Assembly: GCA_035538795.1 (NCBI GenBank)
Contig: DATLJS010000069.1
Location: 62,001 to 126,000 of the forward strand
DNA length: 64,000 bases
DNA from: JAJZGK01 sp035538795
GTDB lineage: Bacteria; Pseudomonadota; Alphaproteobacteria; Rhodospirillales; Magnetospirillaceae
Direction of reading: 5' to 3'
The notes below the pieces were generated by a model, which saw only the letters and a list, made by a program, of their open reading frames with translations, was not told the origin of the DNA and searched no databases. This document shows positions 41,462 through 49,387 of the stretch, one piece after another (position 1 is the stretch's first letter; every line of letters begins with the position of its first letter). Both the position numbers and the translations under genes were made by a program.

Positions 41462-41734
41462 ATGCAGACCGACAACCGTTTCTTCGACGACATGACCCGC
41501 ATGGCGGGCGGCGCGCTGAACGCCCTGACCGGCCTGAAGACCGAAATGGAAGCCATGTTCCGCCAGCAGATGGAACAGTTCCTGGGCAACATGAATCTGG
41601 TGAGCCGCGAGGAATTCGAGACCGTGCAGGCCTTGGCCGCCAAGGCCCGCGACGAGCAGGAGGCTTTGGCCGCCCGCTTGGCCGCCGTTGAAGCCGAGCT
41701 GGCTACCCTAAAGGGCAAGTCCGTCTCCGAATAG
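41462..41734 (+). CDS. ubiK: UbiK-type accessory factor (YqiC/BMFP family)
   Basis: A 90-residue mostly helical protein of the YqiC/BMFP family, called UbiK in Escherichia coli where it assists ubiquinone biosynthesis. The pattern is typical: NRFFDDMTRMAGGALNAL, then a C-terminal coiled coil (EFETVQALAAKARDEQEALA). Single gene with its own promoter and terminator. Assignment rests on length and layout, which are distinctive. Confidence 0.85.
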   Translation: MQTDNRFFDDMTRMAGGALNALTGLKTEMEAMFRQQMEQFLGNMNLVSREEFETVQALAAKARDEQEALAARLAAVEAELATLKGKSVSE

Positions 41735-41757
41735 TCACACAATCTATAGTGCCGAAG

Positions 41758-41789
41758 GCGCGGTATTCCCTAAGGAATGCCGCGCTTTT
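41758..41789 (+). terminator. Intrinsic terminator of ubiK
   Basis: A 12-bp stem (GCGCGGTATTCC with its partner, one T-G pair) and a 4-nt loop are followed by four T. Confidence 0.82.
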
Positions 41790-41795
41790 GCTGTC

Positions 41796-41815
41796 TATGG
41801 ATAGATTTATCCACA
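41796..41815. other. Perfect DnaA box with a second inverted near-match
   Basis: TTATCCACA (41807-41815) is an exact DnaA box. TATGGATAG (41796-41804) matches the reverse box at 7 of 9 bases. The pair lies in the gap between ubiK and the YbjN gene, about 150 bp before the latter's ATG. Confidence 0.5.
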
Positions 41816-41844
41816 TATCCCTTAGTCTAATCCGGCGATTATTG

Positions 41845-41873
41845 TTGCATCAGTGGAATCCCGCCGATAGGCT
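41845..41873 (+). promoter_or_regulatory. Candidate sigma-70 promoter of the YbjN-proC pair
   Basis: TTGCAT and TAGGCT are spaced 17 bp apart, about 85 bp before the ATG at 41959 and just downstream of the DnaA box pair. Confidence 0.4.
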
Positions 41874-41958
41874 ACCGCTTGTGGCACCCGGGGTCGGACA
41901 TACAAGAAATTGTCCTGTTCGATTCCGCGCCCGATGGCAGGCTAAGGAGATTTCCGGC

Positions 41959-42465
41959 ATGACCTACTCCTCCATGACTCTGGAAGAAGAAGCCGCAGCC
42001 AACCCGCTCGATATCGTCGAGCAGTTCGTCACCGCTAACGAATGGGCGTTCGATCGCCGCAGCGATGACGAGATGGCGGTCGAGGTTCCCGGCCGCTGGT
42101 GTGATTACAGCCTTTATTTCGCCTGGCGCGAGGACATCGGTGCCCTGCATTTCACCTGTGCCTTCGATATGAAGGTGCAGGGCACGAAGCGAGGCCAGGT
42201 CTACGAGCTGCTGGCCTGCATCAACGAGCGCCTGTGGCTTGGGCATTTCGGCATCTGGGCCGATGAAGGCGTTCCCATGTTCCGCCATTCCATTCTGCTT
42301 CGGGGCCAGGACGGCGCCAGCATGGAACAGATCGAAGACCTGATGGAGATCGCCCTGGCCGAGTGCGAGCGGTTCTATCCGGCGTTCCAATTCGTCATTT
42401 GGGGCGGCAAGACCGCGCAGGAAGCCATTTCCGCCGCCCTGCTCGATACCGTGGGTGAAGCGTGA
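41959..42465 (+). CDS. YbjN domain-containing protein
   Basis: A 168-residue cytoplasmic protein of the YbjN family, which has the fold of type III secretion chaperones. It is acidic and has the pattern NPLDIVEQFVTANEWAFDRR, then VEVPGRWCDYSLYFAWR. Function is not established; the family is suspected in stress responses. AAGGAGA lies 8 nt before the ATG. It overlaps proC as GTGA, a neighbour pair often seen in alphaproteobacteria. Confidence 0.88.
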   Translation: MTYSSMTLEEEAAANPLDIVEQFVTANEWAFDRRSDDEMAVEVPGRWCDYSLYFAWREDIGALHFTCAFDMKVQGTKRGQVYELLACINERLWLGHFGIWADEGVPMFRHSILLRGQDGASMEQIEDLMEIALAECERFYPAFQFVIWGGKTAQEAISAALLDTVGEA

Positions 42466-43250
42466 CCAAGATTCTTTTGGTGGGTTGTGGAAAGATGGGT
42501 GGAGCCATGCTGGATGGCTGGCTCGACCAGGGTGTGGCGATCAAGGACGTGGTGGTGGTCGAGCCGTCGGGCGAGATCGGACGTTCCGGCATCGTGGTGG
42601 TCAAGGATGCCGGCGGAATTCCCGCCGGTTTTTCTCCCGACATCGTGGTATTGGCGGTCAAGCCACAGATGATGGACGGCGCTTTGCCGGCCTATGCCCG
42701 TTTTTCGGATTCGCTGTTTCTTTCCATCGCCGCCGGCAAGACCCTGGCCTATTTCGCGGCCAAGCTGGGTAAGGTGGCGGTGGTGCGCGCCATGCCCAAC
42801 ACCCCGGCGGCGGTGCGGCGCGGCATGACCGTGGCCGTGCCCAATGCCAAGGTGACGCTTGATCAGCGCGGCAAGGCCGAGGCGCTGCTGTCTTCGGTGG
42901 GTGACGTCGCCTGGGTCGACAACGAAGATTTGATGGACGCCGTCACCGCGGTGTCGGGCAGCGGTCCTGCCTATGTTTTCCTGATGGCCGAAGTCTTGGC
43001 ACAGGCGGGCGTGGCTGCCGGCCTGCCCGGCGACCTTGCCGCCCGTCTGGCCCGCGCCACTGTTTCCGGCGCCGGAGAACTGCTCAATAAATCTCCGGAA
43101 AGCGCCGCCCAGTTGCGTCAGAACGTCACCAGCCCCGGCGGCACCACCTTTGCCGCGCTTCAGGTGCTGATGGCCGGCGACGGCATGGAGCCGCTTCTGA
43201 CGAAAGCCGTGGCTGCCGCAAGTCAGAGGTCGAAAGAACTGGCCTCATGA
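42462..43250 (+). CDS. proC: Pyrroline-5-carboxylate reductase
   Basis: Last enzyme of proline synthesis, 262 residues. The Rossmann motif is LLVGCGKMGGAML at the N-terminus, with VRAMPNTPAAVRRGMT and the C-terminal AVSGSGPAYVFL and NVTSPGGTT motifs of the family. It starts with GTG overlapping the YbjN stop. Confidence 0.96.
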   Translation: MTKILLVGCGKMGGAMLDGWLDQGVAIKDVVVVEPSGEIGRSGIVVVKDAGGIPAGFSPDIVVLAVKPQMMDGALPAYARFSDSLFLSIAAGKTLAYFAAKLGKVAVVRAMPNTPAAVRRGMTVAVPNAKVTLDQRGKAEALLSSVGDVAWVDNEDLMDAVTAVSGSGPAYVFLMAEVLAQAGVAAGLPGDLAARLARATVSGAGELLNKSPESAAQLRQNVTSPGGTTFAALQVLMAGDGMEPLLTKAVAAASQRSKELAS

Positions 43251-43291
43251 CCAACGTCTAGAGGCGATTATCTGAGTGTGTAAGGAAAGCT

Positions 43292-43322
43292 AACAGTTTT
43301 GTTGCGACGCAACAAAACTGTT
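43292..43322. promoter_or_regulatory. Long palindrome next to the phasin promoter
   Basis: AACAGTTTTGTTGC and its exact complement are separated by GAC: 14-bp perfect arms. The core TTGC-N3-GCAA resembles the TGC-N3-GCA type sites bound by PhaR, the polyhydroxyalkanoate-responsive repressor of phasin genes in alphaproteobacteria. It touches the -35 of the phasin promoter. Confidence 0.6.
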
Positions 43323-43350
43323 GACGTGTGCGGTTTTCCACACATAGGCT
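43321..43350 (+). promoter_or_regulatory. Candidate sigma-70 promoter of the phasin gene
   Basis: TTGACG and TAGGCT are separated by 18 bp, about 43 bp before the ATG, directly after the palindrome at 43292-43322. Confidence 0.5.
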
Positions 43351-43392
43351 GTGGGCTTCCAAAATAGCTCTCTCCTTCGGAGGAACACGCTC

Positions 43393-43827
43393 ATGGCCAA
43401 GCAGCCCGAAACCATTTTCGATTTCGATGTCACTAAGTACATCGGCGAGTTCAAGGTTCCCGGTTTTGATCTCGATGCCCTGGTTGCGTCTCAGCGCAAG
43501 AACATCGAAGCCCTGACCCAGGCCAACAAGCTGGCTTTTGACGGGGTTCAGGCTGCGGTCAAGCGTGAGATCGAGATTCTGCGCCAGACTCTGGAAGAAG
43601 CCGCCACCGTCACCAAGGAATTGGTGGAAGGCGTTTCGCCGCAGGAAAAGATCACCCGTCAGACCGAACTGGCCAAGGAAGCCTTCGAGCGCGGCGTGGC
43701 CAACGCCCGCGAACTGTCCGAGATCATCACCAAGTCCAACTCCCAGGCCATCGACCTGCTGAACAAGCGCTATGTTCAGCTGCTGGACGAGGTCAAGGAG
43801 ACCGTTTCCAAGATCAAGGCGAAGTAA
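43393..43827 (+). CDS. phaP: Phasin family protein
   Basis: A 144-residue helical phasin that by family coats polyhydroxyalkanoate granules. The N-terminal part (DVTKYIGEFKVPGFDLDALV) and following heptad-rich helices (QRKNIEALTQANKLAFDGVQ) fit the alphaproteobacterial phasin type. The ATG at 43393 is the only start giving the usual N-terminus. It is a single gene with a palindromic operator and a terminator, consistent with PHA-responsive repression. Confidence 0.92.
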   Translation: MAKQPETIFDFDVTKYIGEFKVPGFDLDALVASQRKNIEALTQANKLAFDGVQAAVKREIEILRQTLEEAATVTKELVEGVSPQEKITRQTELAKEAFERGVANARELSEIITKSNSQAIDLLNKRYVQLLDEVKETVSKIKAK

Positions 43828-43841
43828 GCTTCACCGATCTG

Positions 43842-43875
43842 AAAAGGCCGCCCGGTTCGCCAGGCGGCCTTTTTT
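43842..43875 (+). terminator. Intrinsic terminator of the phasin gene
   Basis: A GGCCGCC/GGCGGCC stem extended by A-T pairs, with a 10-nt loop, ends in six T 15 bp after the stop. Confidence 0.88.
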
Positions 43876-43983
43876 ATGCCGGCCTCCGGTTTTCCGGCGG
43901 AAAATTTCCCGGGCCTTGCACCATAAAATCGTCGCATTCCTTTCTCACGCTGGATCATAAAAGCGTTCAGGGGGGATCCGGGA

Positions 43984-44331
43984 ATGAGGCTGGCAATTTG
44001 CCGCGCGGCGGTTGTTCTGGCGTTGTCGGGCTGTGCGTCTTCGTCTCCGCCGTCGGCGGATCTTCCTTTGAGCGTCGGTAACGGCGTCGGTAGCCAGTAC
44101 GGCAACTATGCCGCCCGTATGGACGGCGAGATGCGCGGTCCCTCGGGAGAACGCTGCGTCATCTACAACTGGGATCGTCCCTTGACCAAGGATCTGGCTG
44201 TTCGCCTCAGGTCGGCGTCATGCGAAGCCAAGGAACGCCCCGGCTGGATGCTGTGCAGGGAGCTCTCCCGCACAGTCATTCCGATTTCCGAAAGCAATTT
44301 GCACGACGAACAGGGTGGTGGCGGCCAATAG
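43984..44331 (+). CDS. Small lipoprotein of unknown function
   Basis: A 115-residue putative lipoprotein with the lipobox LSGC (Cys17). The mature part has three more cysteines and ends in a Gly-rich tail. I recognise no family. It stands alone between the phasin terminator and a convergent gene. Coding character is supported by the signal sequence more than by conservation. Confidence 0.6.
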   Translation: MRLAICRAAVVLALSGCASSSPPSADLPLSVGNGVGSQYGNYAARMDGEMRGPSGERCVIYNWDRPLTKDLAVRLRSASCEAKERPGWMLCRELSRTVIPISESNLHDEQGGGGQ

Positions 44332-44412
44332 CCGTCCCATTCCGGCCGTCATCCGGAGCAAGGCGATTGCGATTGGACTCCAGGGAGCGATCCAATCCGC
44401 CGTCCGTTCCGT

Positions 44413-45711
44413 TTAGCGATGATGCGGCTGGTTGTTGACGACGCAGGCCGGAACCAGTTTTTTCAATTCTTTTTCCAGATCGATGCGGCGCGACCGGCAA
44501 ACGGTGGCCAGACATTCCTGCTCGTCGACTTCGTTGCCGGAGCGGCGGTTCTGCTCCTCAAGCTGTTTGACGGCGGTGACGAGGTCGCGCAAAGCTTTTT
44601 GGCAGAAGCTTTGATATTTGCGCAGCTTCATCTGTTCGTCCATATCGTCGGGGACGATGCCGTAGACGGGGCCGAACAGCGACAGGAACAGCGAGCGTCC
44701 CAGATGCTCCTCGGCGGTCTTGAGGAACATCTGCATCTGGTCGCGGTTCAGATGCAGTTCCAGCATGGCGTCCAGGGCATATTCGTTCAGCACGTCCAGA
44801 TAATCGGCCAGGGCGGCGATGTCGTGCTGGCTGATTCGGTTGTCTTCCACCAGCTTCTTGGCGGTGTCCTTGTTGGCCAGAACGTCCCACTTCTTTTTTG
44901 CGTCGACTCCGGACAAGGCGCCGTGGACGGTGTCGAAGCCGGCTTCGCCCAGTTCGCTGACGGTGCTGGAGGCCAGCACGTTGTGCTCGAGCATTTCCCG
45001 GATCAAAGCCGGATCCTTCAGCACCTGTTCGGCCTTTTGCAGATCGGCCATGGCCAATTGGGCCAGCTTCTGCAAGCGTTCCTCGGTGTCCATGCGGGTG
45101 ATGCCGATGCCCAGCTTGTTGAAGACGTGGGCAGGAATCTCGACGTAAATGGGGAAAAAGCGCACCTGCCACTCAAAGTCCAGATGGTCCTTGATCGAGG
45201 CGTAGAAGCGGCCCGAGCCGCTTTGTCCCGCCGGCGGCGGGCGGTCCTGGCCGTGGTTGCGGCGGAACAGCTCCGACAGCTTCGCCACATTGACCAGCCG
45301 CAGCAACGGAGATTGCTGTGGCGGCTTTTTCTGGGCGGCGGCAGTCTTGGTTTTGGCCTTGGCTGGATCGATGGGCTCGCCGAAATGATTTTCGGCGAAG
45401 CTGCGCATGCCGGTGCGCACCACCATGCCGATGACTTCATCCACCGAGCGTCCGCACTTCAGACGGGTGACGTCGTCATGAACGGGGTTGCCGTCGGCGT
45501 CGACCAGAAGGTTGGCGAACAGGTCGCGCTTGGCGCGGAAAATCTGGAAACAGCCGTCCAGAAGCTCGGGGCTTTCCATGATCGCCTTATAGGCGTCGGG
45601 CACCGGGGCGAGAGGCGGCAGCAACTGCCGGAATTTTTCGGCGACTTCCTGCTTCAGGACGCGGCTGACCTCGCGGCGGGCAAGAGCATCAGGGCTGTCG
45701 GGCGTGCTCAT
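44413..45711 (-). CDS. Uncharacterised 432-residue cytoplasmic helical protein
   Basis: No family is recognised. The protein has no signal peptide or membrane helix. An N-terminal helical domain (about 1-110) is joined by a Lys/Ala/Pro/Gln linker (about 115-135) to a larger domain that contains DFEWQVRFFPIYVEIPAHV, then long amphipathic helices to the end, with Cys residues near the C-terminus. A TATAAA element lies about 20 bp before the ATG. The gene stands alone behind the petP-petR-kinase operon on the same strand. Two other orphan helical proteins occur at 49378 and 58415. Confidence 0.75.
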   Translation of the reverse strand: MSTPDSPDALARREVSRVLKQEVAEKFRQLLPPLAPVPDAYKAIMESPELLDGCFQIFRAKRDLFANLLVDADGNPVHDDVTRLKCGRSVDEVIGMVVRTGMRSFAENHFGEPIDPAKAKTKTAAAQKKPPQQSPLLRLVNVAKLSELFRRNHGQDRPPPAGQSGSGRFYASIKDHLDFEWQVRFFPIYVEIPAHVFNKLGIGITRMDTEERLQKLAQLAMADLQKAEQVLKDPALIREMLEHNVLASSTVSELGEAGFDTVHGALSGVDAKKKWDVLANKDTAKKLVEDNRISQHDIAALADYLDVLNEYALDAMLELHLNRDQMQMFLKTAEEHLGRSLFLSLFGPVYGIVPDDMDEQMKLRKYQSFCQKALRDLVTAVKQLEEQNRRSGNEVDEQECLATVCRSRRIDLEKELKKLVPACVVNNQPHHR

Positions 45712-45789
45712 AGAAACGACCTTATTAGTTTATATCCGGCAGGATAAACCACATTATGAAATCTGCAACGACGGCTTGGTGACGGACGG

Positions 45790-47142
45790 TTACAGTGGCA
45801 GCCGCACCCTGACCCGCAGACCGCCGAGCGGGCTGTCTTCCAGCAACAGGTCGCCGCCATGGCTGCGCACCAGATCGCGGGCGATGGTCAGGCCCAGACC
45901 GACGCCGCCGGTCTTGGGATTGCGCGAGCTTTCCAGGCGGACGAAAGCCTTGAACACCTCCTCGCGTTTCTGGGGGGGGATTCCGGGGCCGTCGTCGTCG
46001 ATGGTGACTTCGATGCCGTCGGCCCGGCGGCCGGCGCGAATCGCCACATGGTTGCCGTAGCGGACGGCGTTGCCGGCCAGATTCATCAAGGACCGGGACA
46101 AGGCCATGGGGCGGCAAAGCAGGCTCAGCTCTTCTTCGCAATGCAGATCGATGGCGGCGCCTTCTCGGCGCAGCTTGCCGACGATCTCCTCCAGCAAAGC
46201 CACCAGATCGCTGGTCTTGGCCTTTTCCGTCCCCTCGCCGCGGGCGAAAGCCAGATAGCCTTCGACCATGCGCTCCATTTCGACGACGTCCTCTTCCAGT
46301 TCGGCGACGCCTTCGCCCTGCATCATCGCCAATTGCAGCTTCATGCGGGTCAAGGGGGTGCGCAGGTCGTGGGAGACGCCGGCCAGCATTTCGGTGCGCT
46401 GAGTGACCTGCCGTTTGATGCGCTCTTGCATCAGGGCGAAGGCGGCGGCGGCTTGACGCACTTCCGCCGCGCCTTCCGGATGGAAATTGGGAACGTCGCG
46501 GCCTTTGCCGAAATTGTCGACGGCGGCGGCAAGGCGGCGGACGGCCCGCACCTGATTGCGCATGAAAATGGTGGCGATGCCGAACAGCAACATCGAGGTG
46601 CCGACCATCCACAGTACGAAGATGGTGGTGGTGGGGCTGTAAAGCCGTTTGCGGGTCGTCTTGACCGACAGCACGCCTTCGGTCAGCTGGACCTGGATCA
46701 GGATGCCTTTGTCATAGGTGTTGGTGTCGAGGAACAATGGCCGCCCCAGCCGGTCCTGAAGGGCGCGGTAAAGATTGTCCTCCATGTTGATGCCGGTGGT
46801 GGCCGAGGCCAGGCCGGATTGCGGATTGAGGATGCCGGTACGGTCCAGGATGCCGCCGTCCTCCATGGTGAAGTCCAGATCCATGGGCCAGCCGGCGGTG
46901 GCGAAGATGATGGCGCGGTTTTCGGGGCCGGGATAGGCGCGCATCAGTTCGGCGACGGTGGCGACGTCGCCGGCCAGACTGGCCGACATCCGCCGTGTCA
47001 CCATGTCCCAGTGGGTGCCATAGAAAACATAGGCGGAAACCAGTTGCAGCAGCACCAGCGGCGAAACGAGAATCAGCAGCGACCGGGCCAGCAGGCCCTT
47101 GGGCAATATGGATTTGACGGCGGCGCGGATGGAGAAGCTCAT
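45790..47142 (-). CDS. EnvZ-like sensor histidine kinase
   Basis: Membrane sensor kinase of 450 residues. Two transmembrane helices (about 17-41 and 172-193) bracket a periplasmic domain of about 130 residues; a HAMP linker, the H box GVSHDLRTPLTRMKL (His258), the N box NLAGNAVRYG, the G1 box DDDGPGIPP and the G2 box GVGLGLTIARDL follow. The start at 47142 overlaps the response regulator stop by 4 bp (ATGA) and is preferred to the in-frame ATG at 47154. It is the likely partner of the upstream regulator. Confidence 0.93.
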   Translation of the reverse strand: MSFSIRAAVKSILPKGLLARSLLILVSPLVLLQLVSAYVFYGTHWDMVTRRMSASLAGDVATVAELMRAYPGPENRAIIFATAGWPMDLDFTMEDGGILDRTGILNPQSGLASATTGINMEDNLYRALQDRLGRPLFLDTNTYDKGILIQVQLTEGVLSVKTTRKRLYSPTTTIFVLWMVGTSMLLFGIATIFMRNQVRAVRRLAAAVDNFGKGRDVPNFHPEGAAEVRQAAAAFALMQERIKRQVTQRTEMLAGVSHDLRTPLTRMKLQLAMMQGEGVAELEEDVVEMERMVEGYLAFARGEGTEKAKTSDLVALLEEIVGKLRREGAAIDLHCEEELSLLCRPMALSRSLMNLAGNAVRYGNHVAIRAGRRADGIEVTIDDDGPGIPPQKREEVFKAFVRLESSRNPKTGGVGLGLTIARDLVRSHGGDLLLEDSPLGGLRVRVRLPL

Positions 47143-47840
47143 GCGTCGGGCCATAAAACATAGCCGCGTCCGCGCATGGTTTGCAGATAGCGGGGCAGTC
47201 GGGGGTCATCCTCGATCTTCTTGCGCAGGCGTGTGACCTGAACGTCGACGGTGCGCAAATTGCCGCTGTTGCCGGTGGCGGCTCCCAATTCCTCGCGGCT
47301 TAGGGTTTCGCCGGGCTGGCCGGCGAGAACGGCCAGCAGTGCGGATTCGGCCGATGTCAGATGCACCATGTCGCCGTCCTGGCGCAATTCGCCGCGGGCG
47401 AGATCGAAGGTGAAGCTGCCGAAGCGGCATTCCCTGGGGGCGGGCGGAGCCTCGTCGCGGGCGGTGCGGCGCAGGATCGAGCCGATGCGCAGCAGCAGTT
47501 CGCGGGGGTCGAAAGGCTTGGTCAGGTAATCGTCGGCGCCGGACTCGAAACCGCCGATGCGGTCGGATGTTTCTCCCATGGCGGTCAGCAGCAGGATCGG
47601 CAGATGGCAGCCGTTCTGGCGCAAGGCCTTGGTCAGCTCCAGGCCGGTTTCACCGGGCATCATCACATCCAGGACGACCAGATCGAAGGCGATGGCCTCC
47701 AGCTGCTGGCGGGCTTCGGCGGCGTCGGCGGCGGCCGAAACCACATAGCCGTTGTCGCTGAGGTATTTTCGCAGCAATCCGCGCAGACGGGTATCGTCGT
47801 CCACCACCAGGATATGAGATTTGTCCTCCATCTCCGTCAC
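47139..47840 (-). CDS. petR: OmpR-type response regulator (PetR-like)
   Basis: A 233-residue two-domain regulator: a receiver with the acidic pair near 14-15, phospho-acceptor Asp58 (VVLDVMMPGETG) and Lys in YLTKPFDP, and a C-terminal winged-helix DNA-binding domain (RTVDVQVTRLRKKIEDDP, then RGRGYVLW). Position directly after a PetP-like MarR gene and before a kinase matches the petP-petR arrangement known from Rhodobacter and relatives. Gene targets cannot be read here. Confidence 0.92.
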   Translation of the reverse strand: MTEMEDKSHILVVDDDTRLRGLLRKYLSDNGYVVSAAADAAEARQQLEAIAFDLVVLDVMMPGETGLELTKALRQNGCHLPILLLTAMGETSDRIGGFESGADDYLTKPFDPRELLLRIGSILRRTARDEAPPAPRECRFGSFTFDLARGELRQDGDMVHLTSAESALLAVLAGQPGETLSREELGAATGNSGNLRTVDVQVTRLRKKIEDDPRLPRYLQTMRGRGYVLWPDA

Positions 47841-47853
47841 AGTCTCCCTGGTT

Positions 47854-48354
47854 TCAGACGCGGGGTTTGGCCGGGCCCGCCGTGATGCGGCGGCGCTCGC
47901 TTTCGTCGATCAGTCCCACCAGAACCTTGCGATAGCCTTCGACCGCTTCGGCGCCGGCTTCGCGATAGGCACGGGCGATGCGGGCGCGCTGCTTCTCGGT
48001 CAGCTGGCGTTCCAGGTCGACGCCTTTCTCGGTCAGTTCCAGCAGCCGCTGGCGGCGGTCACGGGGGCCGGTGCGCTGGACGATGAAACCGTCCTTGATC
48101 AATTGCGACAGGACCCGCGACAGGCTTTGCTTGGTGATGCGCAGGGTGGCCAGCAGTTCGCTCACGGTGATGCCGGGATTGCGCCCGACGAAATAGATCA
48201 CCCGGTGATGGGCGCGGCCGAAACCGAACTCGGCCAGGATGGCGTCGGGCTCGGCGGTGAAGTCCCGATAGGCGAAAAACAGCAGCTCGATGCCTTGGCG
48301 CAGTTCCTCCTCACGGAGAAAAAGTAGGTTCACGCCGGATTTTATGTCAGTCAT
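47854..48354 (-). CDS. petP: MarR-family regulator (PetP-like)
   Basis: A 166-residue winged-helix regulator. The helix-turn-helix is at about residues 60-85 (GITVSELLATLRITKQSLSR) followed by the wing DGFIVQRTGPRDRRQ. The opening LLFLREEELRQGIELLFFAY is typical of PetP. It heads the petP-petR-kinase operon and is divergent from ilvE. There is no ribosome site before its ATG and a promoter lies just upstream, so it may be read from a leaderless message. Confidence 0.88.
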   Translation of the reverse strand: MTDIKSGVNLLFLREEELRQGIELLFFAYRDFTAEPDAILAEFGFGRAHHRVIYFVGRNPGITVSELLATLRITKQSLSRVLSQLIKDGFIVQRTGPRDRRQRLLELTEKGVDLERQLTEKQRARIARAYREAGAEAVEGYRKVLVGLIDESERRRITAGPAKPRV

Positions 48355-48361
48355 GTTGACG

Positions 48362-48391
48362 TATATGCCTTAGAAATGTTACCTATAGCAA
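48362..48391 (-). promoter_or_regulatory. Candidate promoter of petP, possibly leaderless
   Basis: TTGCTA and CATATA are 18 bp apart on the minus strand. The -10 ends 7 bp before the petP ATG, so transcription would begin at the start codon. The region overlaps the divergent ilvE upstream region, a natural place for autoregulation. Confidence 0.35.
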
Positions 48392-48449
48392 GCTCGTTCG
48401 GTAATTTTATAACGCCGGACGGTTTTAACTCATATCGAGGAACATCACC

Positions 48450-49337
48450 ATGTCTCTGGTCCCCTTCGATGACCGCGACGGAAACATCTGGTTCGACGGC
48501 AAGCTGACTCCCTGGCGCGAGGCCAAGGTGCATGTACTGACCCATGCGCTGCATTATGCCTCCGCCGTGTTCGAGGGCGAACGGGTTTATCAGGGCAAAG
48601 TGTTCAAACTGACCGAACATTCCGAACGCTTGATCCATTCGGGCCGAATTCTGGGTTTCGACATCCCTTGGTCGGCGGCTGAAATCGACGAGGCGACCCG
48701 AGCTACCGTGGCCGCCAACAACATCGTCGACGGCTATGTGCGTCCCATCGCCTGGCGCGGGGCCGAACAGATGGGCGTCGCCGCCCAGGAAACCAAGATC
48801 CATATGGCTATCGCCACCTGGGTCTGGCCGTCCTATTTTCCGCCGGAACTGCGCAAGAAGGGTATCCGCCTGAATATTTCCAGGTGGAAGCGGCCGCATC
48901 CGGAAACGGCGCCGACCCAATCCAAGGCCGCCGGGCTGTACATGATCGGCACCCTGTCCAAGCATGACGCCGAGGCTCAGGGCTATTCCGACAGCCTGAT
49001 GCTGGACTGGCAAGGCAACCTGGCGGAAGCCACCGGGGCCAATCTGTTCCTGGTGATCGGCGGCGAAATCCATACGCCGATTCCCGATTGCTTCCTGGAC
49101 GGCATCACCCGCCGCACGGTGATCGATCTGGCCCGCAAGCGCGGTTTCAAGGTGGTTGAGCGGCGTATCCGTCCCGAGGAACTGACCAAGGCGCAAGAGG
49201 TCTTTCTGACCGGCACCGCCGCCGAAGTCACGCCGGTGGGCGAGATCGCGGAATATCGCTTCACCCCCGGCCCGATCACGGCGGCGCTGATCAGCGATTA
49301 CGACGCCCTGGTGGGGCGGGTCGCCGTTCCCGCCTGA
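48450..49337 (+). CDS. ilvE: Branched-chain amino acid aminotransferase
   Basis: A class IV PLP aminotransferase of 295 residues for the last step of Val, Leu and Ile synthesis. Typical blocks: VHVLTHALHYASAVFEGER, the cofactor Lys in TQSKAAGLYMIGTLSK, LAEATGANLFLV and FLTGTAAEVTPV. GAGGAA precedes the ATG. It ends at a terminator shared with the convergent gene. Confidence 0.96.
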   Translation: MSLVPFDDRDGNIWFDGKLTPWREAKVHVLTHALHYASAVFEGERVYQGKVFKLTEHSERLIHSGRILGFDIPWSAAEIDEATRATVAANNIVDGYVRPIAWRGAEQMGVAAQETKIHMAIATWVWPSYFPPELRKKGIRLNISRWKRPHPETAPTQSKAAGLYMIGTLSKHDAEAQGYSDSLMLDWQGNLAEATGANLFLVIGGEIHTPIPDCFLDGITRRTVIDLARKRGFKVVERRIRPEELTKAQEVFLTGTAAEVTPVGEIAEYRFTPGPITAALISDYDALVGRVAVPA

Positions 49338-49350
49338 CGGGCGCGCGGGG

Positions 49351-49387
49351 AATAAGGCCGGTCCGATTGGGCCGGCCTTATTTTTTT
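49351..49387. terminator. Bidirectional intrinsic terminator
   Basis: A 14-bp stem (AATAAGGCCGGTCC with its partner, one T-G pair) and a 4-nt loop are followed by T-run on the plus strand. The stop codon of the convergent gene lies within the stem. Confidence 0.88.
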
